Assembly (NCBI RefSeq): GCF_946482605.1
Contig: NZ_CAMLSE010000002.1
Location: 496,001-560,000, forward strand
Source: an uncultured Dyadobacter sp.
GTDB lineage: Bacteria > Bacteroidota > Bacteroidia > Cytophagales > Spirosomataceae
DNA: 64,000 nt
Direction of reading: 5' to 3'
A program made the position numbers and the translations under genes. The first letter of the stretch is position 1. Each line of letters begins with the position of its first letter. Positions 18,833-27,849 of the stretch are shown one piece after another. The notes beneath the pieces are model-generated. The model saw only the letters and a program-made list of their open reading frames with translations, was not told the DNA's origin and ran no database searches.

Positions 18833-19647
18833 ACCTTGCCAGTCCTTTCCGATATCCATTCCAGGAAATCGGGAAGGGCTTTTGCCCAGGTATCCGGGTT
18901 GTGCATTCCCTCCTTCACTTCCAGATACCGGATGTCATTTCCCCATCGGTACCCTTTTCTTTCCAACTCGGCAATGCATTCGAGGGTATCCTGTATCGAG
19001 TCGATCACACCATCGCCATCCCTGTCGTCGTACTCATCCCAGGTGCCACATTGAAACCAGTATCGGCCAGGCGATACCCTTTCCATTTCGCGGATCTGGC
19101 GGTGCATAATCCGGTCGGTCTCGGAATAGCCGTCGTTCAATGCTTTCTGCCGCCACCAGAGCGAGCCTGAAAAAACGCCCGCTTGTGAAAAAATCTCCGG
19201 ATGGTTCCAAACAGCATCGAGTGCCATTAAACCGCCCAGTGAGCAACCTGCGTACGTATTGCCATGCTCTGCCGTGTGATAATGCGCCGTCAAATGCGGA
19301 ATCAGCTCATGCACTACAAAGGAAGTGGTCGCACCGGCTTTGTCACCCCTCCCCGCGTAGTCGGGCTGGCGCGCGATCCCGTACTCGTGTATGCGCGCGT
19401 CGTTCGCGTGAATGCCTGCGATCACGCTCGGAGCTATTTTTCCTGCCGACTGCAATGCCGCAGTCGTCGCCGCTATTTGTAATGCTTCGAAATCCTGCCC
19501 GTCGTTGAAAAGCACCAGCGGATAGCGCTCAGCGGTGCTATATCCCAGTGGAAGCAGCACCGTAACCGTCACCTCTCTTCCCAGGAACTCGGAGTACAAG
19601 GCGATGTTTACAGGCATTATTTCGGTAGAAGAGGCGGCTGAATTCAA
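18829..19647 (-). CDS. Esterase family alpha/beta hydrolase (amidoligase cluster)
   Basis: A 272-residue alpha/beta hydrolase of the esterase-D/enterochelin-esterase-like type. The nucleophile elbow is AGCSLGGLMA (Ser about 147), with an acid in the Asp-rich loop region and a late His in EGMHNPDTW. Residues in EYDDRDGDGVIDS form a perfect EF-hand/dockerin-type calcium loop, unusual in this position but recurrent in this subgroup as I recall it. No signal peptide is apparent. A second Met at residue 11 (start 19617) is an equally good start. It is divergent from the second esterase and likely belongs to the amidoligase cluster. Confidence 0.82.
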   Translation of the reverse strand: MNSAASSTEIMPVNIALYSEFLGREVTVTVLLPLGYSTAERYPLVLFNDGQDFEALQIAATTAALQSAGKIAPSVIAGIHANDARIHEYGIARQPDYAGRGDKAGATTSFVVHELIPHLTAHYHTAEHGNTYAGCSLGGLMALDAVWNHPEIFSQAGVFSGSLWWRQKALNDGYSETDRIMHRQIREMERVSPGRYWFQCGTWDEYDDRDGDGVIDSIQDTLECIAELERKGYRWGNDIRYLEVKEGMHNPDTWAKALPDFLEWISERTGKV

Positions 19648-19751
19648 TGCAAATGATGGTCTACGGATGAAAATAAAACCCGAAAGTTAATAATTTGCTT
19701 CCTATGATTTGTTTTGTATATTTCATTTATCAACTATAAAAACAGCTTTGT

Positions 19752-20465
19752 TTGGAAGAGAAGCACATTAAATTCTATTCTCATCATCTCGACAAAGAGG
19801 TAGAGATGCTCGTGTACGGCGACTGGGGCTACCCCATCCTGCTCTTCCCGACAACCCTGGGACGGTACTATCAGGCCAAGGACATGGGTCTGATCGAATC
19901 GGTACGCTGGCTGGTTGAATCCGGCAAGTACAAGATCTATTGTGTGGACACTATCGATGCCGACTCATGGTATGGAAAGCATCTGAATCCGGAGTACCGT
20001 GTCGTGAACCACGTCCAATACGATAAATTCCTTAAAAACGAGCTGGTAACCTATATCAAGAATGAATGCAACGTGGGTAAAATAGGCGTTGCCGGTTGCA
20101 GTTTCGGCGGCTTCCACGCGGCTAATTTCGCCTTCCGCCATCCCGACCAGGTTGCTTACCTGATCAGCATGAGCGGCGCATTCGACATCCGCAGTTTTCT
20201 GGACAACTATTACGACGACCTGGTTTACTTCAATAATCCCGTCGATTTTATGCCCAATGAACAGGGCTGGCGTTTCGGGCACATGAAGATCGTACTCGGA
20301 ACTTCCGACTGGGATATCTGCCGGGATAGCAATGTACGGATGTCCGGCATTCTGAGCGCCAATGGTATCGAACACTGGCTCGACATCCGTGGCTGGGAAA
20401 AACACGACTGGCCGCTCTGGAATAAAATGTTCCCCGACTACCTGTCAAGGATCGTCCTGTCATAA
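19752..20465 (+). CDS. Esterase-like alpha/beta hydrolase, TTG start
   Basis: A 237-residue esterase-type hydrolase with nucleophile elbow VAGCSFGGFHA (Ser about 116) and candidate His in GWEKHDWPLW near the C-terminus. No signal peptide. The start is TTG at 19752: an in-frame TAA lies at 19737-19739 and no ATG or GTG occurs between it and the conserved N-terminus, so TTG is almost forced. It opens a same-strand run of five genes (esterase, ATP-grasp, carboxylate-amine ligase, amidotransferase, ATP-grasp-like). In such a cluster it may cleave or activate the product; function unproven. Confidence 0.83.
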   Translation: MEEKHIKFYSHHLDKEVEMLVYGDWGYPILLFPTTLGRYYQAKDMGLIESVRWLVESGKYKIYCVDTIDADSWYGKHLNPEYRVVNHVQYDKFLKNELVTYIKNECNVGKIGVAGCSFGGFHAANFAFRHPDQVAYLISMSGAFDIRSFLDNYYDDLVYFNNPVDFMPNEQGWRFGHMKIVLGTSDWDICRDSNVRMSGILSANGIEHWLDIRGWEKHDWPLWNKMFPDYLSRIVLS

Positions 20466-20491
20466 TCAAAAAACACAACTCAAAACCTGAT

Positions 20492-21751
20492 ATGAAAAAG
20501 ATTGGAATCCTTTTTGGAATGGAAAATACCTTCCCGAACGCATTTATCGAGCGAATCAACAGCAAAAATGAGGAAGGTATTATCGCAGAGGCTGTCACGA
20601 TCGACAAAGTTGTCCAGGCAGCACCCAGCGAATATGCGGTTATCATCGACCGCATTTCACAGGACGTCCCTTTTTACCGCTCTTACCTGAAAAATGCGGC
20701 CCTTTCTGGTACCGCAGTGATCAACAATCCGTTCTGGTGGAGCGCTGACGAGAAGTTCTTCAACAATGCATTGGCAGAAAAAATAGGGGTACCAGTACCG
20801 AAAACGGTTTTGCTACCCTCCAAACAACGCCCCGAAAATACCTCGGAAACTTCCTTCCGGAACCTCGCATTCCCGATGGCCTGGGAGGAAATATTTCAGT
20901 ATGTAGGTTTCCCGGCCTACATGAAACCACATGATGGCGGCGGCTGGAAGAGCGTGTACCGCGTGGTAAATCCGCAGGATATGTGGATCAAACATGAAGA
21001 AACAGGTCAGCTGGTAATGCTTTTGCAGGAAGAGATCGTATTCGACGATTATGTTCGCTGTTATTGTATTGGTCAAAAAGACGTGTTGGTAATGCCTTAT
21101 GAGCCACGGAACCCGCATCATTTACGCTATGCAGCCGACCTGAAAGCACAGGGCGAGGAACGTGAAAAGCTCCTGGAAACCATTAAGGATTATACTTTGA
21201 AACTCAACATCGCTTTGGGTTATGATTTCAATACCGTTGAATTCGCGGTGCGCGACGGTATTCCTTACGCGATCGATTTCTGCAACCCGGCCCCGGATGC
21301 CGACATTTACTCGGTAGGCCGCGATAATTTCGAATGGGTAGTGGAGGCCGCGGCCAATATGGCGATCGAACGCGCCAGGAAGCAGGTACCCGGACAGATT
21401 AACCTGACATGGGGGACGTTCATTAACCAGGCGGTAAATGGCATTTCTACGTCGGCTCAGCCTGAAATTGCTGCTCCGGCGCCTGCCAAGCCAGCCGAAT
21501 CAGCCAAAGCCAAACCGGCAGCTCCGGCGAAAGCTGCGAAGCCTGCTCCGGCAAAACCGGTAGAAACTGCCAGCGCAACACCTTCGCCCACAGAGGTGAA
21601 AGTCAAAGCGGTCGCGCCTAAAAAAGCTCCCAAATCCGCTGAAACGAAGGCTCAGACAGAGAAAGTCGCCGAACCGGAGCCAAAGATCCCCACTACCAAA
21701 GCGGCCGCTACGAAAGCGCCTGCTAAAAACTCCAAACTGAAAAAATCCTGA
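20492..21751 (+). CDS. ATP-grasp ligase with Ala/Pro/Lys-rich tail
   Basis: A 419-residue protein. Residues about 1-310 form an ATP-grasp (RimK/glutathione-synthetase-like) fold: phosphate-binding loop near YMKPHDGGGWKSV, adenine-contacting QEEIVF, and the metal-binding end VEFAVRDGIPYAIDFCNPAP with Glu, Asp and Asn ligands. Residues about 315-419 are a disordered, positively charged tail of repeated AKPA/APAK motifs resembling histone H1-like tails. Expected chemistry is ATP-dependent peptide or amide bond formation through an acyl phosphate. It lies 26 bases after the esterase and 28 before the carboxylate-amine ligase. Substrates are unknown. Confidence 0.87.
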   Translation: MKKIGILFGMENTFPNAFIERINSKNEEGIIAEAVTIDKVVQAAPSEYAVIIDRISQDVPFYRSYLKNAALSGTAVINNPFWWSADEKFFNNALAEKIGVPVPKTVLLPSKQRPENTSETSFRNLAFPMAWEEIFQYVGFPAYMKPHDGGGWKSVYRVVNPQDMWIKHEETGQLVMLLQEEIVFDDYVRCYCIGQKDVLVMPYEPRNPHHLRYAADLKAQGEEREKLLETIKDYTLKLNIALGYDFNTVEFAVRDGIPYAIDFCNPAPDADIYSVGRDNFEWVVEAAANMAIERARKQVPGQINLTWGTFINQAVNGISTSAQPEIAAPAPAKPAESAKAKPAAPAKAAKPAPAKPVETASATPSPTEVKVKAVAPKKAPKSAETKAQTEKVAEPEPKIPTTKAAATKAPAKNSKLKKS

Positions 21752-21779
21752 CCACCTAAAATTCAGCCGCTTTTGCATT

Positions 21780-22880
21780 ATGGCAACATTCACTCTGGGC
21801 ATTGAAGAAGAATTTCAGACCATCGATCCGGTTACAAGGAATCTCCGGTCGCATATGTCAAAGCTGGTTGAAGACGGGAAGATTACATTGAAAGAGCGTG
21901 TGAAAGCGGAAATGCACCAGGCGGTGGTGGAAGTGGGTACGAATATCTGTCACAACATCCGGGAAGCGCGCGAGGAGGTTACCTACCTGCGTAAAATGAT
22001 CCTGGACCTGGCCGATAAACAAAATCTGCAGGTAGCTGCCGCCGGGACGCACCCGTTCGCCGATTGGGTAGATCAGCTCATTACGCCCGACCCTCGCTAC
22101 GACCAGATTATCGACGAGATGCGGGACGTTGCCCGCGGGAACCTGATATTCGGACTGCACGTCCATGTCGGGATCGAAACCCGTAACGAAGGCATCCAGA
22201 TACTGAATGCAGTTCGCTATTTCCTCCCGCACATCTACGCATTATCGACGAACTCGCCGTTCTGGTGTGGCAGGAACACCGGTTTCAAATCTTACCGGTC
22301 CAAAGTTTTCGATAAATTCCCCAGAACCGGCATACCCGACTTCTTCGCAAGTGCAGCGGAATACGACGAGTACATCGCCCTGCTCATCAAGACGAATTGT
22401 ATCGACAATGGTAAAAAGATATGGTGGGACATTCGCCTGCATCCTTTTTTCAACACCATCGAATTCCGCATGTGCGATGTGCCCATGCGTACGGACGAGA
22501 CGATCTGCCTGGCTGCGATCATGCAGGCGCTTGTCGCGAAAATACATAAGCTCCACAGCCAAAACCTGAGCTTCCGCCCCTACCGCAGAATGCTCATCAA
22601 CGAAAATAAATGGCGTGCGGCCCGGTACGGGATCAGCAGCAAACTGATCGACTTTGGGAAGCAGGAAGAGGTAGAGTACAAAATACTCATCCACGAACTG
22701 CTCGAATTCATCGATGACGTGGTGGACGAGCTCGATAGCCGGAAGGAGGTCGAATACATTCATCAGATCCTTGAAATGGGCACCGGTGCAGACCGTCAGC
22801 TGGCCGTATTTGAGCAAACCGGCAGCCTCAACGATGTTGTAGATTATATCGTTTCAGAGACCAGGATCGGCCTTGATTAA
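21780..22880 (+). CDS. Carboxylate-amine ligase, GCS2/YbdK family
   Basis: A 366-residue enzyme of the glutamate-cysteine ligase family 2 (glutamine-synthetase fold). Active-site segments are LGIEEEFQTID (residues 4-14), AEMHQAVVEVGT, FGLHVHVGIE and DIRLHPFFNTIEFRMCDVP. The family joins an amine to a carboxylate with ATP; E. coli YbdK has weak gamma-glutamylcysteine activity and an unknown natural role. In this cluster it would be the second ligase type beside the ATP-grasp proteins. Confidence 0.92.
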   Translation: MATFTLGIEEEFQTIDPVTRNLRSHMSKLVEDGKITLKERVKAEMHQAVVEVGTNICHNIREAREEVTYLRKMILDLADKQNLQVAAAGTHPFADWVDQLITPDPRYDQIIDEMRDVARGNLIFGLHVHVGIETRNEGIQILNAVRYFLPHIYALSTNSPFWCGRNTGFKSYRSKVFDKFPRTGIPDFFASAAEYDEYIALLIKTNCIDNGKKIWWDIRLHPFFNTIEFRMCDVPMRTDETICLAAIMQALVAKIHKLHSQNLSFRPYRRMLINENKWRAARYGISSKLIDFGKQEEVEYKILIHELLEFIDDVVDELDSRKEVEYIHQILEMGTGADRQLAVFEQTGSLNDVVDYIVSETRIGLD

Positions 22881-22998
22881 GAATAATATCAAACAGTTCT
22901 ATCAAAATCCGAACTATTCATCACGACGTTTGTTTCTAATGGATTACCCGATTCTATAACTAACGGCTGATTTGCTGACACCATCAGCCACCATTAAG

Positions 22999-23841
22999 AT
23001 GACCACTAATCACAAACATTTCCGGATCGCGATCCTGGATATGTACAACGGACACCCCAATGAAGGAATGCGATGTATCAAAAAGATCATCAACGCATTC
23101 GGAGAGCAGGAAGCTGTGCCCGTAGAATTCACTGTTTTTGATGTAAGACAAAAGACCGAAGTACCGGGAATGGACTTCGACGCCTACATTTCCACGGGCG
23201 GCCCGGGTAACCCGGCGCCAATGGGCGAGGCATGGGAAAAGAAGTTCTTCGGTTTTCTGGATAAGATACTGAATTACAATGCTAGTCGACACAACCGTGT
23301 CAAGAAGCATTTGTTTCTCATCTGTCATTCCTTCCAGATGGCCTGCATTCACTGGCAGCTGGCTGCCGTCAGCAAGCGCAGAAAGACCTCGTTCGGAACG
23401 TTTCCGGTGCATAAAACCTCCATTGGCAGGAAAGACGCATTGCTCGCTGGGTTGAGTGATCCATTCTGGATCGTCGATTCACGGGACTTTCAGGTTACTC
23501 AGGCCAATCAGTTTGCATTCGACAGCCTGGGTGCCAAGTTGCTGTGCCTGGAAAAGATCCGGCCGCACGTCCCTCTGGAACGGGCGGTGATGGCGATCCG
23601 CTTTGCTCCGGAAATTGTGGGAACGCAGTTCCACCCGGAAGCCGATGCCGAGGGAATGCTCCGCTATTTCTTAAAGGAGGATAAAAAAGAAGCTATCATC
23701 AAAGCGCATGGCGAAACCAGGTACAACGATATGATCGAACATTTGAATGATCCTGACAAGATTTCGATGACCGAAGCCGTCGTGATCCCGACTTTTCTGA
23801 AAAACGCATTTCAAAAGACATTCCAGCCAGCCTATGCATAA
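22999..23841 (+). CDS. Class I glutamine amidotransferase-like protein
   Basis: A 280-residue protein with a type 1 glutamine amidotransferase domain. The nucleophile is the Cys in LFLICHSFQMA (about residue 102); the His and Glu of the triad lie in GTQFHPEADAEG (about 214). The oxyanion-strand signature STGGPGNPAP is also present. Such domains release ammonia from glutamine or hydrolyse gamma-glutamyl bonds (as in PuuD or GATase-like peptidases). The ATG at 22999 is preferred over an upstream TTG nine codons earlier. It overlaps the next gene by 8 bases, indicating coupling. Confidence 0.88.
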   Translation: MTTNHKHFRIAILDMYNGHPNEGMRCIKKIINAFGEQEAVPVEFTVFDVRQKTEVPGMDFDAYISTGGPGNPAPMGEAWEKKFFGFLDKILNYNASRHNRVKKHLFLICHSFQMACIHWQLAAVSKRRKTSFGTFPVHKTSIGRKDALLAGLSDPFWIVDSRDFQVTQANQFAFDSLGAKLLCLEKIRPHVPLERAVMAIRFAPEIVGTQFHPEADAEGMLRYFLKEDKKEAIIKAHGETRYNDMIEHLNDPDKISMTEAVVIPTFLKNAFQKTFQPAYA

Positions 23842-25027
23842 GCAAGCCCGGGAAACGTTCAATAGCTCTTTCACTGAGCAAGGATACGAGGCATTCGTCT
23901 CGTCGCTGCAATCGGCGTTTCCCGGTCAGCTGGATTTCAGAGTCGCCGAAACACCCGTTTTTGTCACGAAAGAACTCACAGAGAAGATCCTGCGCGCCTC
24001 CGATGAGATCATCGATACGCTGCTATCGCCGGATTTTCTCGAAAACACGGACCGCGCCGTACCGTCCAATCAAAACGTGCCCGGTGAAAACAAGCACACT
24101 TCCTTCCTTGCCATCGATTATGCGGTCTGTCGCAATGCCGAAGGCGAACTGGTTCCACAGCTGATCGAGCTCCAGGGGTTCCCTTCCATATTCGGTTACC
24201 AGGCATTCCTGTCCGGATCATTCAGGAAGTTTTTTGATGTGCAAGAAAACTTCGGCTACCTGTTCAATGCGGAATCGGATGAGGAATATGTGTCTAAACT
24301 AAGAACTTTGATCCTCGGGGATGAGCAACCCGAACATGTGATCCTGCTGGAAATCTTTCCGGAAAAGCAGAAAACCCGGATCGACTTTGCGGTCACCGAA
24401 CAAATGCTCGGTATCAAGGCGGTTTGCTACACCAGGCTGATCCGGGAAGGACGGGCACTGTTTTATGAAAACGGCGGGCAAAAAATACAGGTTAAACGCA
24501 TTTACAACCGCCTCATCTTCGACGATCTGTTCAGCTACCCCGATTTACAGACCAGCTACCATTTTACCGATGATGTGGATGTGCAATGGGTCGGTCATCC
24601 AAATTGGTTTTTCAGGATCAGCAAGTTTGCTATGCCGTTCCTGAATGGTGAGTTTGTCCCGGAAACACATTTTCTAAGTCATTATCAGGGAAATTTCCCC
24701 CAGAACCTGGAAAATTACGTCCTCAAACCACTCTTCTCCTTTGCGGGCTCGGGCGTTCAATTACATCTGGATAAGCAAGTGCTGGAAGCCATTCATGATC
24801 CGGAAAATTATATCTTGCAGCGAAAAGTGGTCTACGAACCCGTGATCCAGGCGCCCGACGGCCTCGTCAAATGCGAAATACGCATGATGTACGGCTGGCC
24901 CGATGAGGCGTCCAGGCCCGAACTACTGATCAGCCTCAGCCGGTTGAGCCGAGGAGAAATGATCGGAGTCAGGTATAACAAGGACTTCACCTGGGTGGGT
25001 GGAAGCGCCAGTTTTTTTGAACATTAA
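23834..25027 (+). CDS. ATP-grasp-like protein, last gene of the amidoligase cluster
   Basis: A 397-residue cytoplasmic protein I do not recognise as a named family. Segments such as NYVLKPLFSFAGSGVQL (about 297), YILQRKVVYEP and VKCEIRMMYGW resemble the Lys-loop, hinge and metal-binding strand of ATP-grasp enzymes, so it is probably a divergent ATP-grasp ligase. The N-terminal half includes PQLIELQGFPSIFGYQ. It overlaps the amidotransferase start-to-stop by 8 bases. Its constant company with esterases, GCS2 ligase and GATase suggests one step of a small-molecule or peptide pathway. Confidence 0.72.
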   Translation: MHKQARETFNSSFTEQGYEAFVSSLQSAFPGQLDFRVAETPVFVTKELTEKILRASDEIIDTLLSPDFLENTDRAVPSNQNVPGENKHTSFLAIDYAVCRNAEGELVPQLIELQGFPSIFGYQAFLSGSFRKFFDVQENFGYLFNAESDEEYVSKLRTLILGDEQPEHVILLEIFPEKQKTRIDFAVTEQMLGIKAVCYTRLIREGRALFYENGGQKIQVKRIYNRLIFDDLFSYPDLQTSYHFTDDVDVQWVGHPNWFFRISKFAMPFLNGEFVPETHFLSHYQGNFPQNLENYVLKPLFSFAGSGVQLHLDKQVLEAIHDPENYILQRKVVYEPVIQAPDGLVKCEIRMMYGWPDEASRPELLISLSRLSRGEMIGVRYNKDFTWVGGSASFFEH

Positions 25028-25083
25028 ACATCCGGCCACTTTTTCAGAGTATTAAACTTTTAAAAAGTATCCGACATTTCCGA

Positions 25084-26295
25084 ATGCATATTTCACATCG
25101 TCAGCATTTTTTTGACCATCTGGCGCAAACTTCCGATTTTCCGCTTGCCCTTGAAATTGAAAAGGCCGAGGGCGTTTACATGTATTCATCCGACGGCAAA
25201 TCCTACATGGACCTCATTTCAGGCATCGGGGTCAGTAATGTGGGGCACCGCCATCCCCGGGTACTGGAAGCCATCTACAAGCAACTGGACAAGCATATGC
25301 ACCTGCTCGTGTACGGGGAATACGTGCAGAGCAACCAGGTACTACTCGCCAAAGCGCTGGCTGAGACATTAAGTGTGAGCAGGCCACATCCCTCTCCCTT
25401 TGGGCTGATCGACAACGTGTATTTTACCAACTCGGGGACCGAGGCGGTGGAGGGGGCCATGAAGCTGGCCAAACGTTTTACAAAAAGAAAGGAATTCATC
25501 TCCTGCTATCAGGCTTACCATGGAGCCACCCAGGGTGCATTGAGCCTGGCCGGTGCTGAGTTTTTCAAAAGAAATTTCCGGCCCTTGCTGCCGGGCGTGA
25601 GGCACATTCAGCATGGACACCTCCCCGATCTTGAAACTATCTCGGAAGAGACCGCTGCTGTCATCATCGAAGTCATTGGCGGTGAGTCGGGTGTGCGCGT
25701 ACCTACGCAGGCGTACATGCATGCATTGCGCGAGCGCTGCTCAGCCACCGGCACGCTGCTGATCCTCGATGAAATCCAGACTGGGTTCGGGCGTACAGGG
25801 AGCTTTTGGGCATTCGAGCAGTACGGCATTTACCCGGACATTTTACTGAGCGCCAAGGGAATGGGCGGCGGAATGCCCATTGGGGCTTTCATGGCCTCCC
25901 GCGAGATCATGAAAGTATTGAAAACCAATCCCATACTTGGTCATATTACCACATTTGGCGGGCATCCTGTCAGCTGTGCGGCGTCGCTGGCAGCGTTGCA
26001 AGTAACCGTCGAAGAAAACCTTGCCCAAGCTGCGATAGCCAAAGGGGCGCTTTTTAAATCATTATTAATTCATTCCAAAATCAAGGAAATCCGCGGAAAA
26101 GGCCTTATGCTTGCTGCGGAAATGGAATCTTTTGAGAAACTGAAAGAGACCATTGACCGGTGTATCGAGCGGGGCGTTGTTACCGATTGGTTCCTGTTTT
26201 GCGACAACTCCATGCGAATTGCTCCACCGCTCACCATTACCGAAGAGCAGATCAGGGAAGCCTGCTCAATAATCCTCGACATCCTGAATTCTTGA
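25084..26295 (+). CDS. Class III aminotransferase (PLP-dependent)
   Basis: A 403-residue fold-type I aminotransferase of the acetylornithine/GABA class. Signatures are NSGTEAVEGAMKLAKR (cofactor phosphate contacts), AYHGATQGALSLAG, ILDEIQTGFGRTG (Asp contacting PLP nitrogen) and LLSAKGMGGGMPIGAF containing the PLP-binding Lys. Its substrate is unclear; annotations such as aspartate or acetylornithine aminotransferase would be family-level only. It begins 57 bases after the amidoligase cluster on the same strand, so it could contribute an amino-group donor or acceptor to that pathway, or just be a neighbour. It is followed at once by the mutarotase-like gene. Confidence 0.9.
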   Translation: MHISHRQHFFDHLAQTSDFPLALEIEKAEGVYMYSSDGKSYMDLISGIGVSNVGHRHPRVLEAIYKQLDKHMHLLVYGEYVQSNQVLLAKALAETLSVSRPHPSPFGLIDNVYFTNSGTEAVEGAMKLAKRFTKRKEFISCYQAYHGATQGALSLAGAEFFKRNFRPLLPGVRHIQHGHLPDLETISEETAAVIIEVIGGESGVRVPTQAYMHALRERCSATGTLLILDEIQTGFGRTGSFWAFEQYGIYPDILLSAKGMGGGMPIGAFMASREIMKVLKTNPILGHITTFGGHPVSCAASLAALQVTVEENLAQAAIAKGALFKSLLIHSKIKEIRGKGLMLAAEMESFEKLKETIDRCIERGVVTDWFLFCDNSMRIAPPLTITEEQIREACSIILDILNS

Positions 26296-26300
26296 AAAAT

Positions 26301-27179
26301 ATGAACTACTCCATTCAAAACGATCACCTGAAAATTTCCGTACAGGAAACCGGTGCCGAACTGTGCCAGATACAATCAGTCGTAACCGGCAAGGAATTTA
26401 TGTGGAATGCCGATCCCGCGGTATGGGCCAGCTACGCGCCTGTACTTTTTCCGGTGATCGGTGCGATCAAAAACGGGTTTGTCAAATATAATGGAAACGA
26501 GTACGCTGTGCCGCGACACGGAATAGTACGGAATAATGCGAATGTAAAACTGTCTGATCAAACTGCTGACAGTCTCACATTTACATTAAAATACAGCGAA
26601 GAAACGCTCGCCATATATCCTTTTGAATTCGAGTTCGCGATTACTTATAAACTGGAAAGAAACAGGGTAATTGTCGATCACAAAGTGACTAATCACGGAA
26701 ATGAGCAAATGCTATTTTCGCTTGGCGGCCATCCGGCATTTAAATGCCCTTTGCACGACGACGAGGTTTATGAAGATTACTACCTGGAATTCGAAGCCGT
26801 TGAAAACGATTCGACCTGGTTACTCGAAAAGGACGGCCTCGTCGGCAATACAACGCGCCCAGTTCTGGAACACACCAATGTCCTGCATTTGGATCAGCAT
26901 TTGTTCGATAACGATGCATTGATCTTCAAGCATTTAGTTTCTAAGCAAGTCAGCTTGAGAAGCACCAAATCTGGGCAGGTAATCACCGTTTCCTACAAAG
27001 ACTTCCCGTACCTGGGCATCTGGGCTAAGCCCGGCGGGCATTTCGTATGCATCGAGCCCTGGCTGGGCATCGCCGACAGTGCAGATTCGGACCAGAATTT
27101 TGAGACGAAGGAAGGAATTTTGAAACTGGCAACGGGCGGGACTTTTGAGGCTGGCTTTACCATTGAAATCAATGAGTAA
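26301..27179 (+). CDS. Aldose 1-epimerase family protein (LacX-like)
   Basis: A 292-residue galactose-mutarotase-fold protein. Recognisable segments are APVLFPVIGAIKNG, YAVPRHGIVRNN with a conserved His, FSLGGHPAFKCP with the second His, and GIWAKPGGHFVCIEPWLG. This subgroup resembles LacX and hexose-6-phosphate mutarotase relatives; the true sugar is unknown. The ATG at 26301 begins the conserved N-terminus MNYSIQNDHL; the frame is open further upstream only because it overlaps the aminotransferase. It starts 5 bases after that stop, so an operon is likely. Confidence 0.9.
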   Translation: MNYSIQNDHLKISVQETGAELCQIQSVVTGKEFMWNADPAVWASYAPVLFPVIGAIKNGFVKYNGNEYAVPRHGIVRNNANVKLSDQTADSLTFTLKYSEETLAIYPFEFEFAITYKLERNRVIVDHKVTNHGNEQMLFSLGGHPAFKCPLHDDEVYEDYYLEFEAVENDSTWLLEKDGLVGNTTRPVLEHTNVLHLDQHLFDNDALIFKHLVSKQVSLRSTKSGQVITVSYKDFPYLGIWAKPGGHFVCIEPWLGIADSADSDQNFETKEGILKLATGGTFEAGFTIEINE

Positions 27180-27768
27180 CTTGTCGCCCGAGCGCGCGCT
27201 GCTTGTCGACTATATTACCAGAGCATATCCGATGCCGGTCAGCCTGGCATCGGACATCGCCCTACGTTTTTACCCTGTTCATTTATCCAAAGGTGCCTTT
27301 TTTCTCAAAGAAGGCGTAATCTCCAACGAATACCTCTTCCTGACCGACGGGTTCATGCGGTCGTTCGCACTCGATCCGGATGGCAACGACATTACCACCA
27401 GTTTTCACGGTCGCAAGCACGTCGTTTTTGAGGTGTCGTCATTCTTTCATCGGGTACCGTCGCGCGAGAATATTCAGACGCTTACGCCCTGCAACGGTAT
27501 TGCAATCACCTACGCGACGCTCAATGAGCTTTTTCATGCATTGCCGGAGTTCCGCGAGTTTGGCCGGAGCATTCTTGTCGGCGGTTTTACCGACCTGAAA
27601 TCCCGCATGCTCTCCACTATCACCGAAACGGCAGAGTCGCGTTACCTGCAACTGCTTCAAACAAATCCGGAAATTTTCCAGCACGCACCGCTCCGCACCA
27701 TCGCGTCCTTCCTCGGCATTACCGACACCTCGCTCAGCAGGATCAGAAAGGAAATTTCAGGAAAATAG
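27172..27768 (+). CDS. Crp/Fnr-family transcriptional regulator
   Basis: A 198-residue regulator with an N-terminal cyclic-nucleotide-binding-like beta-roll (about 25-115; GAFFLKEGVISNEYLF and GFMRSFALDPDGND) and a C-terminal helix-turn-helix (APLRTIASFLGITDTSLSRIRKEI). No Fe-S cysteine cluster is present, so it is unlikely to sense oxygen the way FNR does. Its start overlaps the mutarotase stop by 8 bases. In Bacteroidota such regulators often control the next gene; here that is a membrane protein 81 bases downstream with an inverted repeat in front. Confidence 0.9.
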   Translation: MSNLSPERALLVDYITRAYPMPVSLASDIALRFYPVHLSKGAFFLKEGVISNEYLFLTDGFMRSFALDPDGNDITTSFHGRKHVVFEVSSFFHRVPSRENIQTLTPCNGIAITYATLNELFHALPEFREFGRSILVGGFTDLKSRMLSTITETAESRYLQLLQTNPEIFQHAPLRTIASFLGITDTSLSRIRKEISGK

Positions 27769-27784
27769 CTGGATGCTTCATTAA

Positions 27785-27798
27785 TTGCCATTTGGCAA
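27785..27798. promoter_or_regulatory. Candidate operator TTGCC-N4-GGCAA
   Basis: A perfect 5+5 inverted repeat (TTGCC ATTT GGCAA) lies between the Crp/Fnr gene and the membrane-protein gene. A second, wider inverted pair TTGATTT...AAATCAA follows at about 27817-27841. Either is a plausible binding site for the adjacent regulator; neither is demonstrated. Confidence 0.4.
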
Positions 27799-27849
27799 GA
27801 TTCTTCATCAAGTCGTTGATTTATTTCGTGTTGAAATCAATCAAGTGCC

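Noticed and set aside
19060..19110. Dockerin or cellulosome link from the calcium loop in the esterase
   Set aside because: Only a single loop is present inside the catalytic domain, with no repeat and no signal peptide.
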